A DNA stretch of 64,000 nt, taken from positions 7,413,501 through 7,477,500 of the forward strand of contig JAWUZG010000018.1 of the NCBI GenBank assembly GCA_036785705.1, in the 5' to 3' direction. The position numbers were made by a program, and so were the translations under genes. The notes under the pieces are model-generated. The model was not told the origin of the DNA. It searched no databases and worked only from the letters and a program-made list of their open reading frames with translations. The stretch is from Acanthornis magna (Eukaryota > Chordata > Aves > Passeriformes > Acanthizidae). This document shows, piece after piece, positions 28,101-43,500 of the stretch; the stretch's first letter is position 1; each line of letters opens with the position of its first letter.

Positions 28101-31100
28101 CAGTGCCAAGCCACTCTCAGATAAATCTGCACACAAATACACTTTGAATTGGCATGTAGCTTTTGAGATTAAGGTTTAACCCTTGCCAAAATATGCATTT
28201 TTGGATTCTAGCATCTCTCTTAAGTAAATTAGGTAACTTCATAATACTAAAATGCTACACATGACTGATTTGAATTTGATGCATCTGAGCTCAGCAAAAC
28301 CAAATGAATGGGGAAGAGTGAAGACACCTGACATGGAAGAACAAACAACCAAGGCTCTGAATTTTGTAGAGACATCAAGGAAATCACAGCCTACAAACTA
28401 CACAGTCTAAACCTAATCTCTGGGGATGACTGGGTCCCATTACAAGAGCAGAGGTGACCTCCATGTGATTGGGGAATGTGGAGAGGTTGAGGAAATATAA
28501 GCAAACCTTACATCTAGTCCTGCTAAGGAATTTTAAAGCCCCTTAGCAATCCTTATTAAATCCATGCTTGCACCATAACCTACTCAAAATCATAGACTTT
28601 CAAGTTCAACCTTCAACTGTACAGTCTGTATAATTCTGAAAGGAAAAAATAAAACCTTACATTATTTCAGAGTTCATGGTTTTCAGCTCAGCCCATTGAG
28701 AGTCCAGGCCCCAGGCTGGTCAATGACTGAGTGGAGGTTTACTGCTGTCTGTTTTGCTAATGAAGCACTGATGTGGGAATATCTCAGATGAGTAGTACTC
28801 CCTGCAGCAGTCTGGGAGCAAGTGCTGGAGCCCCAAGTCATGCATGGGTTGAACAAAACTGCATTTCAATATAATAAAGTCCATGTGGCATTATGGACAC
28901 AGGCAGGATGTGCATCACTGTGAGCAGTGCCACGGTCCCTGAATCAAGGGAGTGCTGAAGATCAGGAGCCAAAGCCAGGTAGCACAAAGAAAGTTCTACA
29001 GAGCAAGACAATTATGGATATTAATCAAAGCCTGGAGCTGGATCTGTTGCCCATTTCCCACTTATTTCTTCCTTCTCATTCGTCAGCATCATGCAGAATA
29101 TTTCTCAGGAAGAAAAGGTTCCTTGCACCCTTTTTTTCCTCACAACTTTGCAAAACAGCACTTCTGACAGAGTGTCTCTCTGCTGTCAGTGGTACAATGA
29201 GAATCCATTGGCACTTTTGGGAAGCTGGAGAATACCACTGGATCAGCTGGAATTCCTGAAATTACACTCTTCTTCCTGAGAGTATGTGAAGACAATATAG
29301 TTAATCACAAAGAAATGAAAAGTATGACAATAAAGATCAACTCAAATAATTCTGCTGGTATTGTTTTTATAGGAGGTTTAGTTAGGCTGTTTTTAAAAGG
29401 CTAGTGTTCCATAATCCCATTATTATACCTCATCACAAAGCAATTACTTGAAATATAGCTTGCTCTGAAACAGTCCCTGTTTGGCAGCAGTGGAAAAAGG
29501 GTCTTAAAGTTCAGCCACATCAGCTAAGACGAAGCCTAGTGCTGTTTAAAACTACAGGTATGCAAAGCCTTTCAGTGTAATGTAATAGAGTAATATTAAA
29601 CTTTTAGCAAAATAAAATGGACAGTCTATTCAATAAGGTACAATATACTTTGTTTATGTCATTAATCTCCTGTACTGCTATTTCTTTGTCTTCAAACCAG
29701 TTAAGTCAGAGAACCTTAATACAAAGTCTCTAGACCAGTATTTCTAGGCCTAACCAACTCATTAACAATGTCATATTCTAGATTATTCTGACTGTCCGTC
29801 TGCAAAATGACTTGAAATCGTGGATTTATGAAAAGAGGAATATCAGCTGTCATCTTAGCTTTTCAGCATTTGGCAAACTTGCTTCTACCCTGTCAATAAA
29901 AGTAGGTTTTATTAACAGAGCAGGAACTCAAAGGAATTGCTTGAAGCCTGTTTCTTAGATACACAATTTATGGTATTCAGACAAATTCACCAAAAATGTG
30001 TCGGGGAAAAAAAGGTTGTTTCATATATTTTCAGATCAAAGAGCTCATTATTTAAAATACTGTCAGGTTGTCTTTCATCTTCAGAGCTGGCAAGCATAGG
30101 AAAACATATTGCAAATAAAAGCAGCCTTCCAAAATGTCACACTGATTATGCATTCACAAGTCAGCTACTTGAGTCTCAGTGAAACAAATATCACAGGAGT
30201 TCACTATGTGTTTTAACTGTTGTGGTTTGAGAGGCTGGACAACAGCCTTTTCTACATGTATTGATTGCCACAACAGCCATTTCACAATATGTATAATCTT
30301 GGACAGTATTTCCTAACTAATACATTTAAGTTTAGGTTATTGGTGGTGGACAGAATATGGTAGAGACTGACACCAAGTTCCTAGCATTTTATCACACCAC
30401 TTATTTCACAGGACACATGTTGACACGTTCTGTAATCCACTATGTTTTCCCCACTATTTCCCCGTACTATGAGAGTGACAGCAATATATGACGATCTGGC
30501 TCTAGGAACCTAGAAAAACTATTGTGATAAATGATTAGACACCTTCTGTGTATGCAAGATCTTCTTCAGAGTTGTGAGATGCTCCCCAGTGTGTACCTTT
30601 CCAACATTAATGAAGTGTTGAGAAATAAAAGGAATGCATGTCAAATGGTAACTGTTAACGGACAGTGATTTACTTCCACTGACTTTACGAGTTTTTCTCT
30701 CTCAGAAAAATCTTTAGTGTATATTTTCATTAGTGTGGTATCCTCAGAAGAACGGGGAAATTGATACTATTTAATGTCTCTTGAAGGAATGCTTTCAACT
30801 GCTGGGAATGGAGGAGAAAAGCCATGGAAGTAATTTGCTACTGAATTTCTTCATAATTACAGGGTTACGACACATGCAAAAACAATGAGTCTCCTTTTGA
30901 AATTTTACGTGGGTGAAAGGTGAAGACCAAGCTGAATTGGGTCACTTGTTTACTCTGACAGCGATGACAAGCTTGAATATATAATAATCATCAAGAGAAG
31001 CCAAGAGCCACATTGACATAAATGAAAATTAACACACCCTAAATTTCAGAAAAGCCTAAAATTATTCAATTTTTCTTTTTCCGAAATAGTTTCTGTAGAT

Positions 31101-31369
31101 TCTGGTAGCACCAATAAAAACTGATAAAACATCAATACAGCTTAATATCCCCGTATTTTTTTTATACCCATATAACCTGTGTCTGTAGCAGTGCCCATTA
31201 TGATAGCACTTTGTCTGTCTTGGAAAGCTGACAATAAGTTAATGTTTTATAATAAACAAAAAATTCAGCTGAATTGATGTTTGGTGGTATAGGAATAAGG
31301 TTTGTGAAGAAGCCATTACACAGTGTGCAATTTACATCTTAATCCACTAATGTTCTTTACCACACACAG
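13161..31369. other. Gene-poor desert
   Basis: About 18 kb of AT-rich DNA without exons, tRNA-like cloverleafs or transposon bodies I can identify. Notable only for the poly-A tract near 14.6 kb, a TATATG/CATATG-rich patch at about 18,330-18,410, and a TTTTA-rich patch at about 25,930-25,965. Open frames such as the minus frame at 25,958-26,332 (124 codons) resemble nothing known. The low transposon load and AT-rich texture are typical of regulatory deserts next to developmental genes, so unrecognised enhancers are likely. Confidence 0.5.
14602..14654. repeat. Poly-A tract with G interruptions
   Basis: A run of about 50 bases interrupted by gg or g, giving artificial poly-Lys frames. No element body recognised next to it. 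Confidence 0.93.
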
Positions 31370-31583
31370 GTAGGAAATTCTTCACTATGAGGATGGTGAG
31401 GTACAGGAACAGGTTGCCCAGAAAATTTGTGGAAGCCCCATCTCCCTGGAAGTGTTCAAGGCGAGGTTGGATCAGATCCTGAGCAACCTGATTGAGTGTA
31501 AGGTGTCTCTGCCCATGGCAGGGGGGTTGGAACTAAATGATCTTGAAGGGCTCTTCCAATTCAAACCATTCTATGACTCTGAG
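31370..31583 (+). mobile_element. CR1 LINE 3' end, plus orientation
   Basis: Short 5'-truncated CR1: aggaaattcttcactatgag, then gaacaggttgcccag, ggaagtgttcaaggcgaggt, and catggcaggggggttggaac, ending with aaaccattctatgactctga, where ATTCTATG is the CR1 terminal octamer. Better preserved than the copy at 4.5 kb. Confidence 0.95.
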
Positions 31584-34500
31584 AATTTTGGCTGAAATTA
31601 GAATCTCTTTGTCAAAGAAATGGTGAATCAGTCATCATGACCAGTCCTGCACAGATCAAAAAGTGCCACAGAATATGTTCACACGTGTCTCTTTATAAAT
31701 GTAAAGATGGTATTGATAGGATTTCCTCTTCTGAAGAAACAGAATTACAAACAGTTGTGAGCGTATGACACACCATTGTTTCATAATTTTTTTCCCTAGG
31801 TTTTTGGAAACAAATTATTAGATTCAGCCTGTGTGATTCACGTAATTCACATCACTTCATTTCCTGTTTTAGCTCTGTAGAGATCCATATTGTGACTCTC
31901 CTGCTTGCTTTGGGTAAGAAAGGAGCCTTTTTTGCATTCAGATAGTTTTAAATTGTAGGATTCATCCTCCTGGGGTTGAAGAAGCAGGTTTTACCAGCTT
32001 TTACATAGTAAAGAATTACAGACTCCATACAACCAACAGAGAGAGGTCCCTGAAGGCCTCCATGGCACCTGAGTTAATCCTGCTGACTCTTCAGTGAAGG
32101 TCAGTAAGGAGTCATTATTGACATGGAGAACAGAGAAACTCAATGAGCTCTTCAGAGCCACACTGAGAGCTTGTAGCCAAACCTGGTATTAATCCAGACC
32201 TCTGGGAGCCAAATAACTTCTGTACAAGATCTTCCTTATTCATCACCATGAAGACCCAAATCTGAATTAAAAAGTAATCTGGGTAGGCCTATAATTATAA
32301 TTAGGGGTATTATTAGAAATGTGTCTTGAAAACACCTTCCAGGTGATCAAATCAGACTGCAATCTCAACAGCATTACTGAAAAAGAAAAACATTAGAGAA
32401 AAGAACATCAATTGAGGTTGAAAAGAGGTACCTGTTACACACCAGTGAATCAACTTTTTTTTTAGATAAAATATAGTGGCGGGATTCTCAGTTTGTCACG
32501 GTGAAAAAATTATTTAATAGGTTTCTTTCACCTCTAATTTTAAAAAGTCACTTATCTACTTTAACAACATGTTTTTTTTGACAAGGGTCAACAGTAATGA
32601 TGATGGACATACCCTTTTCGCTTACAGAATTTTTTTTATTTACATACATAACATTTTTCATAGCATTAACAGTATTCAAAAATATGCTGAAAAGATAATT
32701 GAAGCAAGTCTAGATCTGTCTGTCATTTAAACATGTGGTGTGCAAATATACACACGATGATTATCAGTAGCTTAAGTGCCTTTTATCATAATGGCATTTA
32801 AGCCTTATTTCATGTGTTCTGAGGCTATTTTTAAAAATCTATTATCTAAGAAGACAAATCACTTCTTGTGAGTTGTTCAGCCATTTGACTAAGAATTACT
32901 CTTTACCCTGAAAATTCCTGCAGCTGTTCTAGGATAAAATTTAAAGTCAAGATATTGTAAATATCAGGAATAATATTGAATAATTATTTGATTTAAAGTG
33001 TATTTGTTTACTTTTTAGGGTTGTCTACATTCCTAAAATATAGTTCTTAAAAGCTATAACAAGAACTAATTTAAGTAGCAGCTCAAAAAGGCACAGAACT
33101 CAACTCTTTTTCATCCTTACTATGTTTGGTTTTCATTTTGTAAAATGAAGTATGAAATGAAGCCTAAAGCACAAAGATTAAGAAACACAACTGTAACAAA
33201 AATGTCACCTTTCTTGGTATATGGTTTCCTGCTCCTTCTGATCCTAGCATTCATTTCCCACAGCAGTTTATCTGTTTCTCTGCAGACATATGGGCCAGAG
33301 GTTGATTTCTCAGCTATGGAAAAAACAGTAGTATAGAATCTAAATACATTTTTTTTTGCAGCTTGCCTTACTTACCTACATGTACCAATACCCATCAGTC
33401 CTGCAATGGGATGGTCAGGCAGCATGGAAAGAAATCTCTTTTTCCAGAAAACTCAGCCTAGCAGTAATTGTGGGTTTGCAGGAATAACTCTGTCACAAGA
33501 ATTGACCTAATCAGAGCCTAAAGCAAAGAGCAAACATTCCTTTTGCCTACACAGCTCCCTCTCATGCAGCTGTCTTCTGCACACCCTTGCACAAGTCAGA
33601 AGCAGTAACATGTCCTCCCAAAAGCAACTGCTGTTTTGTGTTTAAAAAAAGAACCAGGAGGCTTTGGCTGTACTGATCCACAGTGCTAAATGTTGGTTCA
33701 CAACACAATCAGGTAAAGACAGAAAAGGGAATCAGGAGGAGATCCTGGAAAGTGCTATATCAAGAGCCTGAGAAGAAGGTTTCTTGAAATGGGAAAATCT
33801 CACAATTACATTGAAGTTATTGAATACAAAAGTAAAGATGATTCCTAAGGCAATTTTGATGGCAAATTTTGTATTATGACATCAGTTACTTAGAACTAGA
33901 TATGTGCCCTTCTCAAGATGAAAATCATATGATGAAAACAGAAGTTAAAATTCATTTTATTCATATTAGTCTCTCTTTGATTTTTGAGAATAGGCCTTCT
34001 ACTAAGTCTGCCTTTTGTCTCACTGGATGTGAATAACAAGATTAAAACTTCAAGGGCTCTGTCCTCAGCCAGTTTACATTTGAGTACAAGAATTAAGGCT
34101 TTGGACTAAACTATTCAAAAGCTCAATTGTGTTTTAAAAATTCAAACAATCTTAATATTTTAATATTCCCCCTCGGGTTATTGAGAAAAATCAGATTTAA
34201 TACTCACCAACCATCTGATTTATATAAATATCTTATAAACTTTAATACTGGTGCCTTTGCGCACTTAAGAGCCACATGGGATATGAGAACAGGGAAAAGT
34301 TGCAGAGAAAGTCAGTGGGAAAAGATCTGGTTTCTTACTTATAAAGCAATAAAAGGCATGCATTTAAAATTACATATTTTAATATTTCACATAACCTACA
34401 CTGGATGCTGTGGAGAATGAGGCCGTGGGCTCTGAGCTTTGCCTGTGCCTGTGGATGGTAACAAGCCCAGGTGGGGGGCCCTCGCCGTGTGCTCAGGCAC

Positions 34501-37500
34501 TGTGTGGTCAGGCGTGCCTGCTGAGGACTGAGGAAAAATCATCCTTTTGAACTCGAACTCCATGGCCACTCCTGCTTTTGATATTATTCATATCCCTCAT
34601 CTGTGGGATTTATGGTCAAGAAAGGCAACCGGGCTGCTGCTAACACTGATGGCAGTGAAGTCATTTGCTGTACCGTGCGGCTGGAGAGATAGAATCCATT
34701 TGAATTCATCACCTGACTTGGACAAAATTTCTCCCTGCATGGAGGGTTGATATGAAATGAATGTACTGCAGAAGTTCCAGCTAAATCTTCAAAATAAGCT
34801 GCTGGCTGGGGAACACAGGAGGGGAGCCGTGGGGATGAAGGCAGGAGGAATCAGAGAGGGGGGCAAGGTAAAAAAAATGTGTCAGGCAGGGCTCAATGAC
34901 AGCCATCCTGCAGGAATCCTAGAGGGTGTGAGCACTCCCTGTGCTCCCCTGGAGGTGAAGAGGAGAGCTGGGAGGGGTCTGAGGGGTTTTTGGCCCTGGG
35001 ATAGCCCTGTAATGGCCTGGGTGTGAAGGGAGAGGACAACATGAGCTGGCACAGGGGGACTGAAGAAGGAGCTCAAACCCATACCCTTATCTGATGTCAT
35101 CTATTGCTGTATTACTTCATTGCATTGTGGAAGGGTCTTTTTTGCAGGATTGACTGTGTTATCTCACGCTGTGAGAACTGGGGGGTGAGAGCAGGGCCCT
35201 GTGCTGGAAGCTGCTGCTGACCCAAGAGCGAAAAGGCAAAGAGCTGCGAAATGCCAACAGCCAGGAGATGTGACGAGAGCCAAATCCCACAGCGGCTGTT
35301 CCACCCATGCAAACCCCTGGCTCTGCTCAGAGCAGCACCGATGGCGCTTTGGAAACTAAGTGTATCTAAAGCCAAAAGAAACTAACTCTTATCGCAGAGC
35401 AAGCGTCTCCCCAGACAGCAGCGGAACAACACAGCTACACTGGAGCCGTGGCGCAGGAAAAACTGGCCGAGCCTTCCCGCGATGACAAGCCCTCAGCTTG
35501 ACTCTCCCTCTGGAGCTCTCATGGCTGGAGAGGCAAGGAGACCCAAGACAGAGGCCCTTGGAAAGGCAGGAGCAAGGGCAGCTTCTGCACCGTGTCCTCC
35601 TCTCCTTGCGTTCAGCTTGGACAGTGTCATCATAGAGGGACCATCACAGAATCGCCTAAAATTAGAGGAAATTTTAAAAATTATTTAGCTCACACTTCTC
35701 TCCCCTTTTCAAATGCAGGATCAAATTTAAATCAACTCATGATAGATGTTTGTTTCCCTGTCCTTAAGGAATTTCTAGTTATGGACAGTGCACATTTCCT
35801 TAGTAATTTGTTTCTGTCTTTTTTCAGTCTTGACCATTCGACATTTTTTCCCCAATATCTCACTAAACTAGGAAATTTAATCTCATCATTTATTTTAGCA
35901 GACAGAGAAGCACTTTTTCTCTTCCTTGCTGAGGGACATTTGACATGTCTGAGTCCTCTAGGACATCTTCCAGAAGCCTCCTTGACTCAAGACTGGGAAT
36001 AGCAGGCAGATGGCAAATTACTTACATGGAAAGCTTATATTTTGGACTATCACATCCAAGTCTGTTAATGTAACACAGATATAACAGGATAATCCATCAG
36101 GAAGAAGCTAGGAACAATGGTTTTAATGGTGAAATAGAGCAAGTAGTAAAAATGAGAAGAATCCAATCATTTTATTGAACTTTGTGCTGCAGAACTGACC
36201 TTAATCTGCTTTACAGAACTTCTCTTTTTCTTGTCAGTGGAAGAGTGGCGTATGACCCATAACTTCAGACTAATAGATAGAGGGACTGGGAGCAGCAATT
36301 CTTAGTTCTGATAAACTACTCCTCTATGATCCATTTTGCATATGTCACTCTTGATGGTGACAGACATGAAAATGGAAGAGGTGATTTGCACATTGGCCAA
36401 GCCTTTTGTCCCAGAAGAGTGTTTTATAAATAGAAAATGTCCAGATCATTCTCAGAAGAGGCAAAATATTAATTTTCTTTAGCTTCGTAAAGTCTCAGGT
36501 GAGTCTATGTCTCACTGCACACTGAGACATAAATTCACACCCTCTAACCGAATCGTCAAATTGAGGTTTCCTATAGAGGCAGCACAGAAATACAGGATCC
36601 TCCAGAGAGCAGCAGGAAAATCATTCACTAATTGCCCATTGGCTTAATTGAGGAATTAAAGGCAATTTTATTCCCAACTTTGTCACTTCAGCCAACCCAA
36701 AACTCTAATTATGTAAGCCTAAAAGAGGAATTTAAGGAATATGATCTCCTACAGACACTGCTGAGGCCCCTAGTCTACATACAGTGATACCAACGAGATT
36801 TTGCTGCATACCATGTTCTGATTCCTGGCCATAGCTTTTCTGTGCTGACTCAAACAGCAATTTACGAGTTGCTCTGATATCTCTTCTACATTGCATTTAT
36901 GATACAATACACCAATCCAAGTGTTGGCATTTTGAGCAACATGAACAGAAAAACAATTCTGAAACAAAGGAAAACAGAAATTATTTTTAAGAATATTTCC
37001 CTCATTCTAGATGGAAATGTAGAGAGGAAATGAAGACATACAATTGCATAAGCAAAGAAACAACTTTTATAGATTGTCAACAGGTATAATTGGGCCTGAG
37101 AATCCATCTTCAAAGCCTGAGACTAATTTACACAAGAAGGAGACCTGTAAAGAAATATGGAATTTTCCACAGCAAGGTCACCTTAGAAGTTCACCATGTT
37201 GACAGTAACCCAAAAACTTTCCCACCTGGCCATCAGTTCAGTGACCTATTCAAAATAAGTAGATGGTTCTCACCTCAGTTTCCAGATGTAAGGTGGCCAC
37301 AGTGTGGAAATCCCCATTAAAATTAACAGTAACTGGCAGCTTTGCCAGCAAGGCCTCAGATTTCCCCTGAGAGCCGGGCAGGGATGGGCAGAGCACCTTC
37401 GGTGTACAGTCACTGACAAACAGCTTACACCCACCTGGCTGTGCCTTGCTAGTCTTGCACTAGAGAAACCAGTAATGTCCACACAATTCATTTACAAATG

Positions 37501-40500
37501 CAAGATTTGAAATTTCATTTTTTATTTCCTTTTACAGCATTTATTTCTCAACACCCTGAGTACCTGAACAGCATTTATACTGAAAGCATCAGTTTCATGA
37601 GGAAATCCTCATTTTATGTATTCCCATCACCTAAGAGGAAAAAAAGATCAAATTCAAACAGCTGTCCTAATGAAAATACAATACAGACTCACAGGGAATT
37701 TGGCTAGCAAAAGCATTACTAAGATAATACAGGGCACGTTGTTTTTATAGCTGGGCTGTGGTGTGCTGCTGCTGAGGCGGCGGAGTCGGACCCTTCTTGG
37801 ACAGCAGATGGTGTCCTACTGTAACACTAAGCTCCAGTGCTCAAAGAGGAATCTTAAACCAGCCTTTAAAATACTCTCCAATTTCCATTTAATTACTTTA
37901 ATTGGCTTTATAGACTACGTAATAAAAATGATGGATCTGTTTAAGCACTAGGCTGAATTAAAAAGTTTAGTGTGTCAAAACCAGTGATTTTGAAATATAC
38001 GTCCTATTTCTACGAGTATTTTCCAATGTTTAAATGAACTTTTGAAAAATGTGATCATGCCACTTAGGTGAGATTCACAAGCCATCATGGGAAAGGACCA
38101 TCTTTTTTCTTCTGTGCTGTATAGCATCTGGGCTGTATAGCTACTTGTTCAGTGGGCATCTGGTCCCTATTGTAGCTCTCAGATACCAACGGTACAATTA
38201 AAACTCCACAGGAATTAAATTTATTCCTGATAAATCACATATTGTTGCTGTAACACTAAATCTAAAGGAATAATTTCATGCTTTCAGTCTGCAACCAAGA
38301 TATTTTTCCTCGTATGTTTTCTTTTCCTGATCTTTGGGATCTGCAGAAGTTCCCAGCACTTTGTGACTAATAAGGTGAACTGGGTGGTGAAGAGAAACCT
38401 GTCATATTAAGAAGCCCCAAGTCTGCTGAAGCCCCTGGACTTCAGGAAGTAGGTAGGTAAAAATGAGAGATCCTTTCAAGATTTCCACTTTGAGGAGTCG
38501 CTCAAAGTGCTGCACAGAACCTGACTCATAGCTGAGCCTGGTCTGAAAATCCTTCTCCACATTGTCCAAATCCCAGCTGTGGTCACTGCGGGGTCTGACG
38601 CATTGCAGCAGACCAGTGTGACTCAGCTCAGAGATATCTGAGTTTGCAAGCCTAGATTGAATTTACTGTCACTGGGAGGGCAAAATTTGTTGGGAACAGT
38701 TTTGTCATTCATACTGGGAGGTGATGAAATCTTTGCCTGCTGGAGCAGATAATCATCATCTTGTACAACCAAACCCAGGCAGGGACAGGGGAGTCATAAA
38801 TGGTGTTATGTGCACAATCATCACTGAATCACTTTTTTTTTTTTCACACAGAGACTCTTGGAAAATTCTACTCTTTTTGCTTCTTTCATGGGAGCAGTCT
38901 CACTAATTTTGGTGAGATTCTTCACATGAGAAAGTACTGATCCCTTAGAGAAATAGGTTAGGAGTAGCCGTATGAATGAGATACCTGGTTTTCAGAAAAT
39001 GCTTTTATTTTCTTCCTCATCCCAGACATGACAGAGGATGTAGAGGTCAATATTCTCCAAGAACATTTACATAACTTCTTCAAAGGCAATAAAATGATGA
39101 AACCCAAAATCTGCAAATTGTGGTGATTTGTAGTGCTTTGATTTATAGCCCTGTTGGGTTTGGAGTGAATGATTTCTACAGAGACCAGTCCCTCTAATCG
39201 GAATTTTACAAGAAACGGATGTGCTAAAAGAAACAGAAAGCTAACAGGGCTTCTGGTTACATTTTCAGCCTGATTTATAGAGCTGTAAAACTCTCTGTAT
39301 CAGGGAGCTGACACCAATTTCTAGAAAGCTGTGAACATTTGTTTCCATCTGATTTTCCTGCAGGGCTCCTAGGCCCACTTCGTTCACAAACGACCCAGTG
39401 AAATCCATGTCAGGTGTTAGAGAGTGTGGGACACTGGTGGCACAAGCGAGCTGGCAGCAAAGGAGAAGCAGTTGTGTAGCTAGTCCTGGGAATGTCTGTT
39501 TTGGGGACAAAAGTGTACTTTTAAGGAACCAGGAAAGGAAAGGCAGTTGAGGTGGGAGCAGGCATTACCAGGGTTGAAATGGCTAAGGGAGCTCTGATCT
39601 GACACAGCAAGGGATGCTGTAGCACTGTCCCCTGGCTGGGGACAAGCAGGTGCAGGAGGTAGATGGCCAAGCCTGGAGCTGCAGCAGCCGTACAGTTGCA
39701 CCTTGACAGATGCAAATGCCACCTGCATGTGGCTGCATTCAGACAGCAAAAGAGCAAGGTTGTGAGAAGAGGAACAACTGGAGAGAAAAAGGGCAACAAG
39801 CCAGGGACAGGAGGTGCATTCTAGCCAGGGCTGCAGCCTTGGTTAGTGCCCCTGACACAGCACAGGGACGTGGTAAGGCTGGTCAGACGGGCGGAGAAGT
39901 GCCCGTGAGCTGTAAGCAGGGACGGGGTGGCAGGAGAAGTGCCATGGCTGCTCTCCTCTGGAAACCTCACCAGAGCTGGGCTGCAGATGGGGACATGCAC
40001 TCAGAGGAGGTGTCCGTGGCCACTTATGACAGCAAAATACCCCAAGGACAACCAAACCAAGCCAGCACATTCACTCAGCCAAGTGCAATGCCCAAGATGA
40101 AGTAGAAACGGTGGTGAGGAGCAAAACAGGGCATAGGGCAGTACAAGGATCAGGAAAGGAGAGATGTGACTGAACTCTCAGGTCAATAGTGGGTAGATCA
40201 CCCAGAACTGTCCTCTGGAGTGGGGCTGTTTTTCACAGTAAAACCTCCATCTGCCTCTGTGAGGATGCTAAAGTATTTGACCCACAGCAGGGAAAATCTC
40301 CACAGCATGGATAATTCCAGTTCTGCTCCTTCTGGTAGCTAGAAGTGTGTAGAAATGTTTGGCCTGCAATTTCATGCCTGAAAGAAAGATGGTGTATAGG
40401 TTCAAACAAAATGATCTGAGGTCTCTTTTGAAAATGTAAGCTGTTCCCTTCCAGAAAACAAATTATGTGTCAATCACAGGTTCTTACAGGTGCTTGAGCT

Positions 40501-43500
40501 AGTATTCCATCCAAAGAGAGTTACAGAAGATTTTAGTCAAAAGGAAAATAGAAAATTACTTTAAACCAGTACTTTTAAGCCTAGTGGATCTTCAGATCCA
40601 AGGTCTTGATAATTCTTTGTTCTAAGGCCCTCTGCATTCAAAGGCACTTAGCAGAGTGCCCAGCTGGCAAAGGTTTGGGGGTCAAAGTCTGAGGTATTTG
40701 TGTGTAGTCTAACAGGCAACATAAAATGGGAGCTTCTGCTGACATAGCATTTAAGAAAATATTCTTACCTTGTTATGCTGTTTAAAGAAACCCTATCAAG
40801 TTGCTTTACTGTATAAAATTGTTAAGTATTAAATACATAATTTTGTAAAATGGTTTAGTAGTATGTCTGGGTTGTTTTGATTTTAGAGAGTCAAATTTTT
40901 GAAAAGAACAGATAGTAATTAGTAAACCAAGATGCATTTTATATCACTAAGTGCAGGTCTAAAAATTTATTAACACTTTCCAAGGATTTACTTCCTTTAT
41001 CCAAAAAACAATGTATAGGTATCTTAAATTTGTAATAAAAATCAATCTTATATGGAGAAGCCCTGATCCAGAAAACACATATGCTTATGAGTAGTTTAAC
41101 TGCATGAGTAGTTTCATATAATTCAGTGGGTGAGAGAGAAGCTGTGATCCGTGGAGTTCCTAGTGTGGATAAAGTTATTCGTGGGCACAACTGTTTGCAG
41201 GACTGGAGCCAAGTATAACACATATACAAATTCCCATCTAGAAGAAAAGGCAAATGAATACATAGTAAAAAGCAATTACATGCCATTGAATGTTCTAACA
41301 ACTATATGTTCTACAATAAGTGCGTGAACACAATTACAGGTTCAAAGACACTCAGGACCTACCCATAACTGATGGATAATAAATGGAGAGGTGGAGTGAA
41401 ATGGAGAAGTGAAAGGAACACAGTGTAACTCTCTTTGTGTCTGAGTTTCTAATTTAGGTGTTTCATAGATGGAATAAATATACACAGGAAATATGCAAAC
41501 AAAAAAACGGGGATTGCACTCAGCTACCATCTTTGGACAGTGAATGGAGGTGTTGTCTAAAGAGAACTGATTTTTGCCTCCCAAGATATTTTAGAGAGCC
41601 TAAGGCAGATGCTTTACGGATGCTCAGTGTGGTCTGCAAGTGAGAAGTAGGCACCTCTAAAGATTAAAAAAGCCTTCTGCCACACTCGGACCCTGACACA
41701 GAAATTACCTATACATTTTCTAGCAGAAGATGAAAGCAGAGCCAGGTTTCTCCTGTTCCTTGCTCTCCCTGTGAAACCCTTGGCTCTGTCCCGCATGCTG
41801 CAGAAGTGCATGGCTCCCATGGGAGAAGGGGTGCAGTGCTTCAGGCCCCAGAGAGGGAAAAGGACGCTGTCCTGGCAGTTGGGAGTGTTGGCTTTGAAGC
41901 CTTCCTGGAGGGGAACCCTGCTTGCTCTGAGCCACGCTGCTGTGCTGTGCTCCAGCTGTAATTCTTTAAGGAAGGGATGCTGACTGACCTGCTTGATGTG
42001 GAATTCAGCACTTCCCAGCAGCTGAGTGCAGGTTGGGCACCTTCACACCCTCTCTGTGAACTGAGCTTCCTTGGGAGAGAGTCATGCAGCTGCTGAGTTT
42101 CTGGCTGTTAGGAGGTGATGCTATGCCTTCAGGAAGCTGTGTATTCCAACACAGGAGCACTGACTGGTTCTAGATAGCAGAAAGCATGAGAAATTCTCTC
42201 TGAGGTGTAGGCACCTGGAGTTTACCTGTGCTGCAGGGCAAGCAGAATCCAAATGGCCATCAGCTCTCCCACAAAGCCAAAACCCTGAAACTGGGAGAGA
42301 CTGGATAATTTCCTTTTTGGCCTGTCCTCCTTATTAAAATGTGTGTGAATACCTTCAGTCCCCCTGGGCCTGGCTGTGGAAGCATTAAACACTCTGCAAG
42401 TTCTCCTTATGAATTGCCAGTAAAATAGGTGGTTTGCAAATGTTTATGTTCCTGCACTTATTTTGCCCCTATGAAATAAAATGCTGCTGCCAAGCACAAT
42501 ACAATGCACCCAATGTCTTCTGCAGTGTTCTTGCTGCTGTTCACTCTAAAATGCATCTTTAGGGGTGTGTTCCTACCTGTTCACCTCCCTGCCCCGAGAT
42601 GTACTTTGCCAATCTCCACACAGATGATGTTGTGTTTGCTTTGTTTGCACCCTAGACGTTCACTTCAGTTCCACTGCATGCTACCTGCTTATTTATCCTT
42701 TGCAATGGTTTTCTTTTCCCATACTTACTTCTCTGAGTTTGCTTTCCTGCCTGGCTGAGCTTGGCTGTCTTGCACCCTGCACATCTCCTGAAAGTACTTC
42801 CTTTCTGGATGCTGCCACAGTATGGCAGGAATACTATAAAAGGTGCAATTATTTTGCCAGCCTTTCTTCCAGGTGCATGCTCAGGATGCACACAGCTGAT
42901 GACTGGGTCTTTTGTTCAGATATATAATATCTGAAGTACACAAATGCTTCCTTTCTGTTTACACAAAAGAACACAAACAAGCCTTAATGAGCCCTTCGTT
43001 CTCATTTGCAATTAGAATTTAAAATAAGAGATCCCCTTCATATCAACACAGAATTTTGTGATGGGGCAAGTGCCACTGTTTCTTTGGTGGCATTGTCACC
43101 TTAGAGTTCAGTGTGCTATGACTTTCTAACCACTTCTCCCTTCCCACAGCCCTTTTGCTAGTGCAACCATCAGCAAAGGTCATAGCTCTAAATCTCATCA
43201 GGCAACCGATGCAGGCTTAAAAATGCCATGAAATGTTTTGTGACACATAGCCAAAGGGAACGGGGCTATGGGCAGTGGAAGAAATGAGGAATGGGATAAT
43301 GAGGAACAGGTGAGATAATTCCACCTCTAAAAGCCTCAAAATGTGAAGCCACATCTTCAGGCACGATACAACCACTTCACAGGTTAATCAGGTGCTCATT
43401 ACAGGCCTGAATGTACACATATCTGCGTAAGCAGTGGTGCTGCTGCCACTGAGTTCATATTCAGGCTAAACACTCATGCAGGAAGTTTCATCTGAAGGGA

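Noticed and set aside
28585..28640. CR1-like aatcatagactttcaagttc
   Set aside because: Only a weak resemblance to the CR1 3' end; no flanking match.
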